Position numbers and translations under genes: made by a program. Under the pieces are notes generated by a model that was not told the origin of the DNA, did not search any database, and saw only the letters and a list, made by a program, of their open reading frames with translations. A stretch of 64,000 nucleotides of DNA, taken from the NCBI RefSeq assembly GCF_002259745.1, contig NZ_MWWW01000005.1, positions 160,778 through 224,777 of the forward strand, in the 5' to 3' direction. The number at the start of each line of letters is the position of its first letter. Position 1 is the stretch's first letter. Origin of the DNA: Bifidobacterium myosotis (lineage in GTDB: Bacteria; Actinomycetota; Actinomycetes; Actinomycetales; Bifidobacteriaceae). Shown here piece after piece: positions 57,491 through 64,000 of the stretch.

Positions 57491-58018
57491 TCAGTCGGCC
57501 GCCTGATTGTCTGCTTGTCTGATTGCTTGGATTCCTGCTTGTTTGAACGTTTGATTGCCTGACGGCTCATGCGGGGCGGGGCGATCGGCCGTCCTACCCC
57601 GTGCGCGCAGGCGTCGTTGCTGGCGTTCGGCGCTGGCCTCGTCGGTGGCTTCGTCGAACACGTTCCGGTGGGCGCGTATCCAGTCCGTGAGCAGCCGCCA
57701 GCGTTGCGGCCACGGCAGGCCGCGGTCCCGGCAGGGGACGCCGTCGGCTTCGGCCATGCGCGCGATCCTGCGCCGGTCGGTGCACACCTTGCCGCCGTAC
57801 ACGCCCCATTCGAGTCCGCCGCTGGCCGCGTAGGCCAGGCATTCGGCGCGTACCGGGCATCGTTCGCACACGGCCTTGGCGACCGAGTGGAACGCCTTCG
57901 CGTCGCCGGGACGGTGCTCGAACTCCAGCGACCACAGGTAGTCGGACCATGGTTGCGGGAAGTCGCGGCATTCGCCGGCCTTCTTCCACGCCTCAAGACG
58001 CTGCCCGTCCCCGCTCAT
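57491..58018 (-). CDS. WhiB family iron-sulfur regulator, element-encoded
   Basis: 175 aa. Four Cys (C17, C51, C54, C60) in the WhiB spacing C-x(n)-C-x2-C-x5-C are followed by G-L-E-W-G-V-Y-G-G, the WhiB turn, and basic residues. It would hold a 4Fe-4S cluster and act with sigma factors. The C-terminal ~30 residues (N-Q-T-F-K-Q-A-G-I-Q-A-I-R-Q) are encoded by the tetranucleotide repeat block, so the tail is probably an addition. It overlaps the HTH protein stop by 4 bp. Confidence 0.9.
   Translation of the reverse strand: MSGDGQRLEAWKKAGECRDFPQPWSDYLWSLEFEHRPGDAKAFHSVAKAVCERCPVRAECLAYAASGGLEWGVYGGKVCTDRRRIARMAEADGVPCRDRGLPWPQRWRLLTDWIRAHRNVFDEATDEASAERQQRRLRARGRTADRPAPHEPSGNQTFKQAGIQAIRQADNQAAD
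57501..57564. repeat. tetranucleotide-periodic repeat block 3, inside the whiB 3' end
   Basis: Plus strand reads GATTGTCTGCTTGTCTGATT and then GCTTGGATTCCTGCTTGTTT. It lies between parA and the conserved part of whiB and supplies the last codons of the latter. Confidence 0.65.
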
Positions 58019-59208
58019 GGCCGCACCGCCTCCTCCGGCACAACGGCTTTCGCCTTGCGGTGCCCGGCGACGTCGTGGGTGGCGTGGTTGCGTTTGTCGT
58101 ACGCGCATACCGGGCACGCCTCCTGCGAGATGGCGCCTTCGATGTGTTCCTGGCACAGCGAGGTGCGCAGCAGCGCCGCCCCGTAGATCGGCACGCGGCT
58201 TGCGGACGACGAGCTGACCGGTATCGCCCGGTTGGGGTCCTTGACGACCGGCAGCGGGGCGTCTGGCGCCCGCTTGCCCGTCGGATCGGGATGGGTGAGC
58301 ATTTCCAGTCGCAGCTGCACGTAGTTCGCGGCGAACCTGGCGCCGCTGGTGAGCCGAGGAAGCCAGTAGCGGTTGCGGTACGCCCAGTCCATCGTCGAGA
58401 CGATCTCGCCGTACGGACGATCGATCAGCAGCGAGTGGACGGCTTTGCGGTCGGCCATGGTCGCCGGAACGTCGAACCTCTGGTCCACGGCGAGCATGCG
58501 CCGGCGGATGCCGTCGAGCACGCGCACCTCCTGGCCCGCGCGTTCCGCGACCGGCTCGGGCAGCTTGCCGGGTTCGGGCACCCATAGCGGGTTCCTGCAG
58601 CCCCTGGGAGGCAGGGCCTTGCCCCAATCGGTCGCCGGAACGGGTTCGGTCTTCGTGGAGGCTTGTTCGGCGTTGAGGGGAGCATCCCCGAAGGGGATGA
58701 GGGGAGAATTGTTTATCACTTGTCTATTGGGTGACTTTCTGTCCAAGATTCCGGGACAATTTGTCCTCGGCTCCACGCCCTTCGGTTCGGGTGACAATCC
58801 GTCGGGTGACAAATTGTCCTTGTCTGGATTCGATTTGCCGTCGCCTTCCGCCAGCGCGTCCAGGTTCCTGGGCTTCTCCTCGATGTTCTCGGCGGCGTGG
58901 TCGCCGTCCATGACGACGTCCCACACGCGCGAGCGGTGTCCCTTGGCGATCGGCTTGCGCGTGCGCGGGTTGCGCGCCGACATCTCCTGGTCGCCGGGCC
59001 TGATGTAGCCCTTGCGCTCCAGCTCCTGCAACGAACGGATCACGGTGCGCTCACAGCACCCGCAGTTGAACGCGATGGTCTCCACGCTCGGCCACGCGGC
59101 GGCGCCATCGTCGTAGTAGGCGCGGCGGGCCAGATACACCAGCACGAACTTGGTGATGCCCTTGACGTCGTCGCGCTCCCATGCCCAGTTCTCGGCTCTG
59201 CTGCTCAT
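58015..59208 (-). CDS. replication-type helix-turn-helix protein
   Basis: 397 aa. The N-terminal ~100 residues carry a winged helix (G-I-T-K-F-V-L-V-Y-L-A-R-R-A, then W-P-S-V-E-T-I-A-F-N-C-G and R-T-V-I-R-S-L-Q-E-L-E-R-K-G-Y-I), the layout of phage or plasmid replisome organisers and some RepA proteins. A linker rich in Ser/Pro/Glu follows, and a C-terminal domain with C-Q-E-H and C-P-V-C-A-Y-D may bind metal. It overlaps the small membrane gene upstream by 4 bp and whiB downstream by 4 bp. I infer a replication initiator or regulator for the plasmid-like block. Confidence 0.75.
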   Translation of the reverse strand: MSSRAENWAWERDDVKGITKFVLVYLARRAYYDDGAAAWPSVETIAFNCGCCERTVIRSLQELERKGYIRPGDQEMSARNPRTRKPIAKGHRSRVWDVVMDGDHAAENIEEKPRNLDALAEGDGKSNPDKDNLSPDGLSPEPKGVEPRTNCPGILDRKSPNRQVINNSPLIPFGDAPLNAEQASTKTEPVPATDWGKALPPRGCRNPLWVPEPGKLPEPVAERAGQEVRVLDGIRRRMLAVDQRFDVPATMADRKAVHSLLIDRPYGEIVSTMDWAYRNRYWLPRLTSGARFAANYVQLRLEMLTHPDPTGKRAPDAPLPVVKDPNRAIPVSSSSASRVPIYGAALLRTSLCQEHIEGAISQEACPVCAYDKRNHATHDVAGHRKAKAVVPEEAVRP

Positions 59209-59360
59209 CGTTCGACCTTCCCACCGTCATGCTCCGGGTCCGCTTCGCGGCGTTCGCGCAGCCTCGCGCCGATGTCGTCGCCCAGACGGGCGGCGCGGCA
59301 CAACGCATACGAGAGAACGCCGCCGGACACGCACACGGCGGCAACGACCAGCCACCACAT
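59205..59360 (-). CDS. small membrane protein (51 aa)
   Basis: It reads M-W-W-L-V-V-A-A-V-C-V-S-G-G-V-L-S-Y-A-L-C and then a charged helix (R-A-A-R-L-G-D-D-I-G-A-R-L-R-E-R-R). One N-terminal membrane span. The stop overlaps the start of the HTH protein (ATGA), an arrangement of coupled genes. The ribosome binding site is weak. Function unknown. Confidence 0.55.
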   Translation of the reverse strand: MWWLVVAAVCVSGGVLSYALCRAARLGDDIGARLRERREADPEHDGGKVER

Positions 59361-59401
59361 GGTTCGGCCGGTATCGGGGAAACGGTCCGCGGACGCGCGC
59401 C

Positions 59402-59575
59402 TCAGCGGCGCGAGCCCCGGGACGGGTGGGCGAGCATGGACAGCACATGCGCCTTCGCGATGCGCAGATCGACTTTGCCGCCGGCCCGCGTCGTCCGCCG
59501 CGCGGCGTCGCGCTGGCGATTAGGCTCGAAGACGGATGCCGGGCGAATGCCGGCGGTATTGGTAGAATCGGTCAT
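59402..59575 (-). CDS. small basic hypothetical protein (57 aa)
   Basis: It begins M-T-D-S-T-N-T-A-G-I-R-P-A-S and becomes basic (R-R-T-T-R-A-G-G-K-V-D-L-R-I-A-K-A-H). GGAGG lies 9 nt before the ATG at 59575, a good ribosome binding site. It sits between an XRE gene and the small membrane gene, all in one direction. Could be a DNA-binding accessory such as an excisionase-like or partition factor, but no family is recognised. Confidence 0.55.
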   Translation of the reverse strand: MTDSTNTAGIRPASVFEPNRQRDAARRTTRAGGKVDLRIAKAHVLSMLAHPSRGSRR

Positions 59576-59661
59576 GGCGATGACCCTCCTTCGGGGAATC
59601 GGAACGACGGGCGTCTGATCTTGGCGGATATGCGCGCCCGCGGCTCCATGGTTGTTGCCGT

Positions 59662-59925
59662 TCAATCCCCGCGCCGGGTTCCAGCCGGTTCGGGGATTCT
59701 CGTTTCGGGTTTCCACCCGCCATCCGTGAGATAGGCGTCGATGCCGAGCACATACCCAGGGGACAGGTTTCGGTGAATGGCCAGCCAGATCAGGTCGGAC
59801 TGCTGCCACGGTATCGAGCCGTTGACCTTTCCCGCGACCGAGGATTTGGACGTACCCATCTCCCTCGCGAGGTCTCGGCAGCTCAGACCCGCCGCCGTCA
59901 TATAGCGACGCATCGGAGAATCCAT
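59662..59925 (-). CDS. XRE-like DNA-binding protein
   Basis: 87 aa. A helix-turn-helix is visible (C-R-D-L-A-R-E-M-G-T-S-K-S-S-V-A-G-K-V-N-G). The C-terminal part continues with a short helix and a polar tail. No strong ribosome binding site precedes the ATG at 59925, so it may be leaderless. It is divergent from another XRE gene, with a dyad between the two, similar to a lambda-type or plasmid copy-control switch. Confidence 0.72.
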   Translation of the reverse strand: MDSPMRRYMTAAGLSCRDLAREMGTSKSSVAGKVNGSIPWQQSDLIWLAIHRNLSPGYVLGIDAYLTDGGWKPETRIPEPAGTRRGD

Positions 59926-60003
59926 TATTTTTGACGTCAGTCCATTCACAATAGACAATATAGCAAGAAACTTGCACAGCGGCAAATCATTGTTGTAGGA
60001 TTA

Positions 60004-60022
60004 TGTCCATCGATATTGGACA
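60004..60022. promoter_or_regulatory. dyad in the divergent XRE promoter region
   Basis: TGTCCA-N7-TGGACA, 24 bp before the ATG at 60046. It lies between two divergent XRE genes and is a candidate operator for one of them. Confidence 0.45.
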
Positions 60023-60045
60023 ACTCCAATCTGAAAGGACTTGAT

Positions 60046-60519
60046 ATGGCAAAAATCGAACCATCGCCCGAATCCAATGGACTCGGCGACTACCTGCAGA
60101 GGGTATTCATCTGGAACGTCAACATGCAGCTGACCGGCCGCGGGATGACCCAGCAGTCACTTTGCGCGGCACTGGGGCTGAAGAGGGGCGCCGTGTCCGC
60201 GAAGATGACCGGCAAGACTTCCTGGACCATCCAGGACATCGCCGCAGTGGCGGAATTCCTCAACGTCTCCCCGCTCTCCCTGCTGGATGCGTCGATGTAC
60301 GAGCAGATGATGCGCGGAATGAGCAGTAACGGAGGTGCATCTTTGGTGGCAGTGGCCACCGCCGGGTTTCCTGTGCGAGCAACTGAAGGCCAAGCTGGCG
60401 GCCTGAAACCGTTGGAAACAAAAGGCTCCGGGCCACGATACCTCGTGGAACCCGGAGCCGGTGAGTACCCCCAGAGAGAGTCGAACTCTCGTTGTCAGAT
60501 TGAAAGTCTGGTGTCCTAA
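60046..60519 (+). CDS. XRE family regulator whose 3' end runs into tRNA-Glu
   Basis: 157 aa from the ATG at 60046 (GAAAGGA upstream). The helix-turn-helix (M-T-Q-Q-S-L-C-A-A-L-G-L-K-R-G-A-V-S-A-K-M) lies at ~residues 35-55, followed by W-T-I-Q-D-I-A-A-V-A-E-F-L-N-V-S-P. The last ~35 codons are the reverse of the tRNA-Glu terminator and of the tRNA itself, so the natural C-terminus seems to have been replaced. This looks like a junction created by integration or excision at the tRNA. Whether the tail matters is unknown. Confidence 0.75.
   Translation: MAKIEPSPESNGLGDYLQRVFIWNVNMQLTGRGMTQQSLCAALGLKRGAVSAKMTGKTSWTIQDIAAVAEFLNVSPLSLLDASMYEQMMRGMSSNGGASLVAVATAGFPVRATEGQAGGLKPLETKGSGPRYLVEPGAGEYPQRESNSRCQIESLVS
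60424..60459 (-). terminator. rho-independent terminator of tRNA-Glu
   Basis: Arms GGCTCCGGG (60424-60432) and CCCGGAGCC (60451-60459), with an inner stem CCACGA/TCGTGG and a TACC loop. On the minus strand TTTTGTTT follows. It lies 7 bp beyond the tRNA 3' end, within the XRE reading frame of the other strand. Confidence 0.85.
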
Positions 60520-60537
60520 CCGTTAGACGATGGGGGC
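60466..60537 (-). tRNA. tRNA-Glu (UUC)
   Basis: 72 nt. The acceptor stem GCCCCCA pairs with TGGGGGT, the anticodon loop is CTTTCAA with anticodon TTC, and the T-arm loop carries TTCGACT. CCA is not encoded. A -10/-35 pair and a terminator flank it. tRNA genes are common integration targets, and an XRE gene overlaps its 3' side. Confidence 0.95.
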
Positions 60538-60967
60538 AGACAACTCGTGTAACTATAATGAAGCACACGCCGTGATGCAAATCAACGGCAAATCGGCGTG
60601 TCGAATGGAGACAAACCTCAACCACCTATCAGTTACATGGTCGGCAAGACCACAGGAATCGTCCTCCGGGCAAGGATTACGTATCTCATAACGTATCCCA
60701 TATCAGGTGTCGTTTCATTGCGACAGGGCCGCACATCGTCGACGACCTTCCGCACCGACAACGCCGAGCGCCCAGCTCCGGAAACCCTATCGCCCCCACT
60801 ACCACTCCAGCGCCCAATCCGGAGACACCCCATTTCAAGGAGAGCCTCCGCAAAGAACAACGAATAGGAGACGAACGAACTTCCGCCGACCGATGTCATC
60901 GACCGGCCACCAAACCCCCGCCAGCGGCCCCAATCACCAATAGGCCACAGCTATCAACCCACAGTTA
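60538..60967. other. intergenic stretch between tRNA-Glu and trmB
   Basis: 430 bp with the tRNA-Glu promoter at the left (60552-60580). Open frames here have no recognisable product. No terminator for trmB was pinned down. Otherwise I see nothing. Confidence 0.5.
60552..60580 (-). promoter_or_regulatory. promoter of tRNA-Glu
   Basis: On the minus strand: -35 TTGCAT (60580-60575), 17-bp spacer, -10 TATAGT (60557-60552), 14 bp before the tRNA 5' end. Confidence 0.75.
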
Positions 60968-61879
60968 TCAGTCAACCACCTGATACGTGAAATCGTGAAT
61001 CACTCGGCCTGCAGCGAGCCCCTTCTTCTCGAAATTGGTAAGCACGCGACCGCCAAAACGCTCCGACTCCATGAAATCGGCATGCGGCATCCCCGCGGCA
61101 AGATCGGCATTGCCTTTGCCCACATGCTCCAGCGGCAGACTGACCGTCAGAGCACCGAGATTCTTCCAGCCTTCAAGCCCGTCCATCACCTCATGCACAT
61201 GCAACGCATAATCCTCGATATCAGTGGCAATGCGCCATACCCCGCCATCGGCGAGCGCGCGATGCAGATCGGCCGCAAGACCCGGTTGCACGATACGACG
61301 CTTGTGATGCTTCTTCTTCGGCCACGGATCAGGGAAGAAGGTCCACACCTCCGCCGCGACACCGGCATCGGCCACCTTGAACAGCTCCGGCGCATTCACC
61401 TGCGCCACACGCAGATTCGTCAGCCCATGCTTCCCGGCAAGCAACATGGTGTGGGCCACACCCGGGTCATACACCTCAAGGGCGAGGAAATTCATATCCG
61501 GACGCGCGGCCGCAGCCGCCACCACATTCTCGCCCTGACCCGTACCAATCTCCACAATCAGAGGATTGCCATTGCCCCAGTTCATCTCGACGAACGGACG
61601 GTCGAACCTGACACCCTCACGCACATCCAACAATCCATTACCCGCCGCGATATCCAACAGATACGTATCGGCGTACCGTTCCCACGCGCGCTGCAGCCGG
61701 TCATCCAGACGTCCGGATCGGCGAACGAACGACAGCACCTTGTGCAGCGGATGCTTCATCTCCGGGACGGCATTCGCAGCCTCGTCAACGATCTCCACAG
61801 TCCCGGCGCCCGCCACCTCGGCGGAATGCGTCGCGAAGTCGTCGGATTCAACGGCGACATTGGATGCAAGGTCAGTCAT
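60968..61879 (-). CDS. trmB: tRNA (guanine-N7)-methyltransferase
   Basis: 303 aa. It contains the SAM-binding motif [12 protein letters not shown] (residues ~125-140), N-F-L-A-L-E-V-Y, and the TrmB signature [14 protein letters not shown] in the second half. It methylates G46 of tRNA. The N-terminal ~90 residues are longer than in E. coli TrmB. The start at 61879 ([12 protein letters not shown]) is preferred; an ATG seven codons upstream is possible. It neighbours three tRNA genes. Confidence 0.96.
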   Translation of the reverse strand: MTDLASNVAVESDDFATHSAEVAGAGTVEIVDEAANAVPEMKHPLHKVLSFVRRSGRLDDRLQRAWERYADTYLLDIAAGNGLLDVREGVRFDRPFVEMNWGNGNPLIVEIGTGQGENVVAAAAARPDMNFLALEVYDPGVAHTMLLAGKHGLTNLRVAQVNAPELFKVADAGVAAEVWTFFPDPWPKKKHHKRRIVQPGLAADLHRALADGGVWRIATDIEDYALHVHEVMDGLEGWKNLGALTVSLPLEHVGKGNADLAAGMPHADFMESERFGGRVLTNFEKKGLAAGRVIHDFTYQVVD

Positions 61880-62072
61880 ACTGTAATGAACACCTCTCAT
61901 AGCTCAGGCCGCTCGGGGACGTCTGGACACAACGGCCGAAACGGTCGAATCAACGAACTCATACTGCAGCCCACCATAGCAAGTCTCCGCCCCGGAGATT
62001 GCAATGCGATATCAGTCCACAATGCTATACACCACGGCAAAAACGTTGAAATTACAGGGAACACGCCGAGAT

Positions 62073-62100
62073 TTGCGCGATTGCTGGATTTCAGTAATAT
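62073..62100 (+). promoter_or_regulatory. promoter of the tRNA-Asp/tRNA-Phe pair
   Basis: -35-like TTGCGC (62073-62078), 16-bp spacer and -10-like TAATAT (62095-62100), 33 bp before tRNA-Asp. Confidence 0.5.
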
Positions 62101-62133
62101 ATACATCTGTTGCTTCACGCAAGTGAGACACGA

Positions 62134-62207
62134 GGCCCCGTAGCTCAGTTGGTTAGAGCGCCGCCCTGTCACGGCGGAGGTCACCGGTTCAAGTCCGGCC
62201 GGGGTCG
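62134..62207 (+). tRNA. tRNA-Asp (GUC)
   Basis: 74 nt. Acceptor GGCCCCG pairs with CGGGGTC, the anticodon loop is CTGTCAC with anticodon GTC, and the T-loop is GTTCAAG. CCA not encoded. Followed after 40 bp by tRNA-Phe on the same transcript. Confidence 0.95.
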
Positions 62208-62247
62208 CTCGAATGGTTGATTGTCTTCTGACTATCATCTGTTCAAT

Positions 62248-62320
62248 GGCTCTGTAGCTCAGTTGGTAGAGCGAGCGACTGAAAATCGCTAGGTCAACGG
62301 ATCGACGCCGTTCGGAGCCA
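62248..62320 (+). tRNA. tRNA-Phe (GAA)
   Basis: 73 nt. Acceptor GGCTCTG pairs with CGGAGCC, anticodon loop CTGAAAA gives anticodon GAA, and the T-arm holds GATCGAC. CCA not encoded. A strong terminator follows 10 bp downstream. Confidence 0.95.
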
Positions 62321-62330
62321 CCGCGCGGAA

Positions 62331-62363
62331 CCCCGCAAGCCTTGCAAACACAGGCTTGCGGGG
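62331..62363 (+). terminator. terminator after tRNA-Phe
   Basis: 11-bp arms CCCCGCAAGCC (62331-62341) and GGCTTGCGGGG (62353-62363), loop of 11 nt, followed by TTTCTTG. Confidence 0.9.
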
Positions 62364-62520
62364 TTTCTTGATTCCGGAAATAAAGTCTGCATATACCCAG
62401 CACATTCACTAGCAAAACCATCGAGTAAGGGGTAAAGGGTCAAAACGTGGGTCGTATCCTCGCGTGTCGGTCGCGTGTCGGTGGTTAGTTTGGGCGTACC
62501 ATCCATCCACCAAATCATAT

Positions 62521-62655
62521 GGCTCTGTTAAACCAGCTTTGACATAAGAGGCAAATTGGTGGGTTGATTTCTCTAGGGAATCAACCCATTCAGGGGAATC
62601 AACCCCTTCAGAACTTTCGTTGATTAACCCATGTCAATTCTGGTTTAACAGAGCC
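62521..62655. mobile_element. 135-bp MITE-like element with terminal inverted repeats
   Basis: The ends are GGCTCTGTTAAACCAG and its exact reverse complement, extending to TTGACAT with two mismatches. It is flanked by 8-bp near-duplications AATCATAT (62513-62520) and AATCATAC (62656-62663). It is too short to code for a transposase. The GGCTCT ends and an 8-bp target duplication fit an ISL3-family derivative. It can fold into a long hairpin. The flanking sequence up to 62764 holds no gene. Confidence 0.75.
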
Positions 62656-62764
62656 AATCATACTCACAAGCAGTTCCAGGGAATAACGGCTCAACCACGA
62701 AAGTTCCTATAGCCCAGTTACGAGTCGCGTCCCCCCGAAATATGTACACTGACATCGGCTAACC

Positions 62765-62808
62765 GTACGTTTTTCGGGGTGAATGGGATGATTCCCCGAA
62801 AAACGTAC
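62765..62808. repeat. 15-bp inverted repeat
   Basis: Perfect arms GTACGTTTTTCGGGG (62765-62779) and CCCCGAAAAACGTAC (62794-62808), with a 14-nt loop. A partial third copy of the right arm lies at 62733-62747. No gene nearby; function unknown. Confidence 0.65.
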
Positions 62809-62927
62809 GCTGGGGGATGCGTGTTCTTATACGCGTGTGTTGCTGACATGTCTGGAAGAACCAACCCCACGTATGTGGGGAACGAACCTTATCCGCTTGT
62901 GCCGCCGACATGTCATTGGTCGGCATG

Positions 62928-63137
62928 ACTGTCGAATCTCAACGATTGACTGTCCCGACGGTTCGGTGTCGGATCTCGACGGTCGACTGTCGTATCTCGA
63001 CGGTTCGGTGTCGGATCTCGTACGTGTGGTGTACGAAATCCGACAGCCAAGCGTCGTGCTCCGACAGCCATGCGTTGGAATCCGACAGCCATGGGATGAA
63101 ATACACGATATGTACGAAATCCGACAGTCATACGTCT
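62928..63137. repeat. array of ~20-21 bp degenerate repeats in two opposite orientations
   Basis: The left part (62928-63036) repeats words like TGTCGGATCTCGACGGTT; the right part (63037-63137) repeats their reverse complement type, ATCCGACAGCCATGCG. Units are 19-21 bp and vary in sequence, forming a large imperfect palindrome centred near 63035. All six frames give repetitive peptides, so a coding role is unlikely. The surroundings (62809-62927, 63138-63526) have no supported gene. Confidence 0.7.
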
Positions 63138-63147
63138 AGCGTCCCGG

Positions 63148-63175
63148 GTAGTCAATTCGTTAACGAATTGACTAC
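63148..63175. repeat. perfect 28-bp palindrome
   Basis: Arms GTAGTCAATTCGTT and AACGAATTGACTAC with no spacer. The sequence just after it (CCCCTCAGCCCCGTTTCGCG) is echoed at about 63330 (CCCCTCAGACCCGCTTCGAG), a diverged direct repeat. Confidence 0.8.
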
Positions 63176-63526
63176 CCCCTCAGCCCCGTTTCGCGAGCCA
63201 GCTCGTCCTGCAAGTATGGACGCCGCTCTCGCGCAGCCTGTTGACCCCTTGTCAGATGGAGACAACACCGCTCAGATAATTACGAGATGGATCACTAGTA
63301 TCCTGCGTCAGAAATTCGTTTATTAATTCACTACCCCTCAGACCCGCTTCGAGGGCCAGTTCCCATAACAGGGGGAGCCAAAAAATGAGCCTTCGCCAGT
63401 TTGTGTGGTGGGGTGTTGAGCCTTGGCGTCGTGGCCGGGGCTTTTTCGTGTGCGGGTATGGAAGGGGCGTTCGCCTGTTAGGTTTGTTTCCGCCAAGAAA
63501 TGGAACCGAAGAACAGGGGAACGCCT

Positions 63527-64000
63527 ATGCCCACCATATCAGCCGGCGCGCTCAAGCGCATGCTGCATCTGCCCGCCAACGTCGTGATCGGCACGCCCCG
63601 CGTCGAACGGGATCACGCCGGCCGTGAGATCGTCGTCGTCCCGGTCCGCCCGTATGCGAGTGTCATGGGCCGGTGCGCTGAATGCGGCGGGCATGGCCGG
63701 CCGTATGACCGTCTGCCCACGCGACGATGGCGGCATCTCGACATCGGCTGCGCGAGGCTTTTCCTGGAGTACGCGCCTCGGCGCGTGACCTGCGCCGGGC
63801 ATGGCGTGACGGTCGCGATGGTGCCGTGGGCGAGACGCAAGAGCGCGTACACGTATGACTTCGAGCAGCAGGTCGCGTGGCTGAGCGTGCACGCGCCCAG
63901 AAGCGCCGTGTCGGCCCTGACTCGCGTCGACTGGAAGAGCGTGGGCCCCGTGTGCAAGAGGGTCGCCGACGACCTGCGGGTCGAACAGGGCGCTGGCCTG
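63527..64000 (+). CDS. ISL3-type transposase, N-terminal part
   Basis: 158 codons are visible before the right edge of the window. It starts M-P-T-I-S-A-G-A-L-K-R-M-L and has a zinc-finger-like C-A-E-C-G-G-H (then C in T-C-A-G-H-G), followed by W-A-R-R-K-S-A-Y-T-Y-D-F-E and a helix-turn-helix-like L-S-V-H-A-P-R-S-A-V-S-A-L-T. These match the N-terminal region of ISL3 transposases. A mini-element with ISL3-like ends lies 900 bp upstream. The left inverted repeat of this IS was not identified with confidence. Confidence 0.82.
   Translation, partial: MPTISAGALKRMLHLPANVVIGTPRVERDHAGREIVVVPVRPYASVMGRCAECGGHGRPYDRLPTRRWRHLDIGCARLFLEYAPRRVTCAGHGVTVAMVPWARRKSAYTYDFEQQVAWLSVHAPRSAVSALTRVDWKSVGPVCKRVADDLRVEQGAGL

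Noticed and set aside
60598..60867. 89-codon frame between tRNA-Glu and trmB
   Set aside because: No ribosome binding site, no family features; Pro/Arg-rich low-complexity end.
62860..62890. CRISPR-like repeat CCCCACGTATGTGGGG
   Set aside because: Only one copy; no equally spaced repeats and no cas genes in the window.
62837..63326. Open frames with heptad-like repeated peptides across 62900-63140
   Set aside because: All frames on both strands are repetitive because the DNA is a repeat array; no ribosome binding site or domain.

Overview
The window looks like a Bifidobacterium chromosome: high GC, actinobacterial ROK and LacI regulators, a GH2 lactase next to a GPH-type sugar symporter, nagA/nagB, an SspB-type adhesin with an LAHTG sorting signal, and WhiB and TrmB genes. 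I cannot fix the species from sequence alone.

Layout. (1) 1-7811: N-acetyl-hexosamine style sugar use, with the N-terminus of a GH20 hexosaminidase, a MalF/MalG/binding-protein ABC importer, a ROK kinase, a ROK repressor, and a second orphan binding lipoprotein. (2) 7905-16874: a bacteriocin island. It holds a lactococcin-972-like operon (peptide, seven-TM-type putative immunity protein, ABC ATPase), a complete-looking lasso peptide core (precursor, cyclase, RRE, B2 protease, plus an unusual stand-alone ABC ATPase) and a NarL-type two-component system. (3) About 17361-39637: a conjugative element in two convergent halves. The plus-strand half is DUF4192, ParB, oriT candidate, MobC, relaxase, PcfB-like, ArdA fusion, OB-fold protein and VirD4. 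The minus-strand half is an LRV protein, SLT-CHAP peptidase, VirB4, PrgI, a TrbL-like membrane protein and a small pilin-like protein. A secreted peptide plus ABC-2 transporter cassette (29339-32893) sits between the halves, directly at the end of the virD4 gene. No integrase is present in the window. (4) 40117-48558: LacI, lactase, nagB, nagA and lactose symporter, with matching GTAAA-N4-TTTAC type operators. (5) 48667-52962: giant adhesin. (6) 53311-60519: an AAA plus TOPRIM gene pair that looks like phage defence, then a plasmid-like block (ParA, ribbon-helix-helix, WhiB, replication-type HTH protein, divergent XRE regulators) abutting tRNA-Glu. (7) 60466-64000: tRNA-Glu, trmB, tRNA-Asp, tRNA-Phe, a MITE-like element, repeat arrays and the start of an ISL3-type transposase.

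The most striking signal is a shared operator. A dyad TGwCATCT-N2-rGATGACA occurs upstream of the lactococcin-like gene (twice, 33 bp apart, one copy degenerate), the lasso precursor, the lasso-linked ABC ATPase, the histidine kinase gene, and the secreted-peptide cassette inside the conjugative element. A 2-bp spaced inverted heptamer is the geometry known for NarL-family regulators, and a NarL-family regulator is encoded in the same island. I infer one signal-controlled multi-bacteriocin regulon that reaches into the mobile element.
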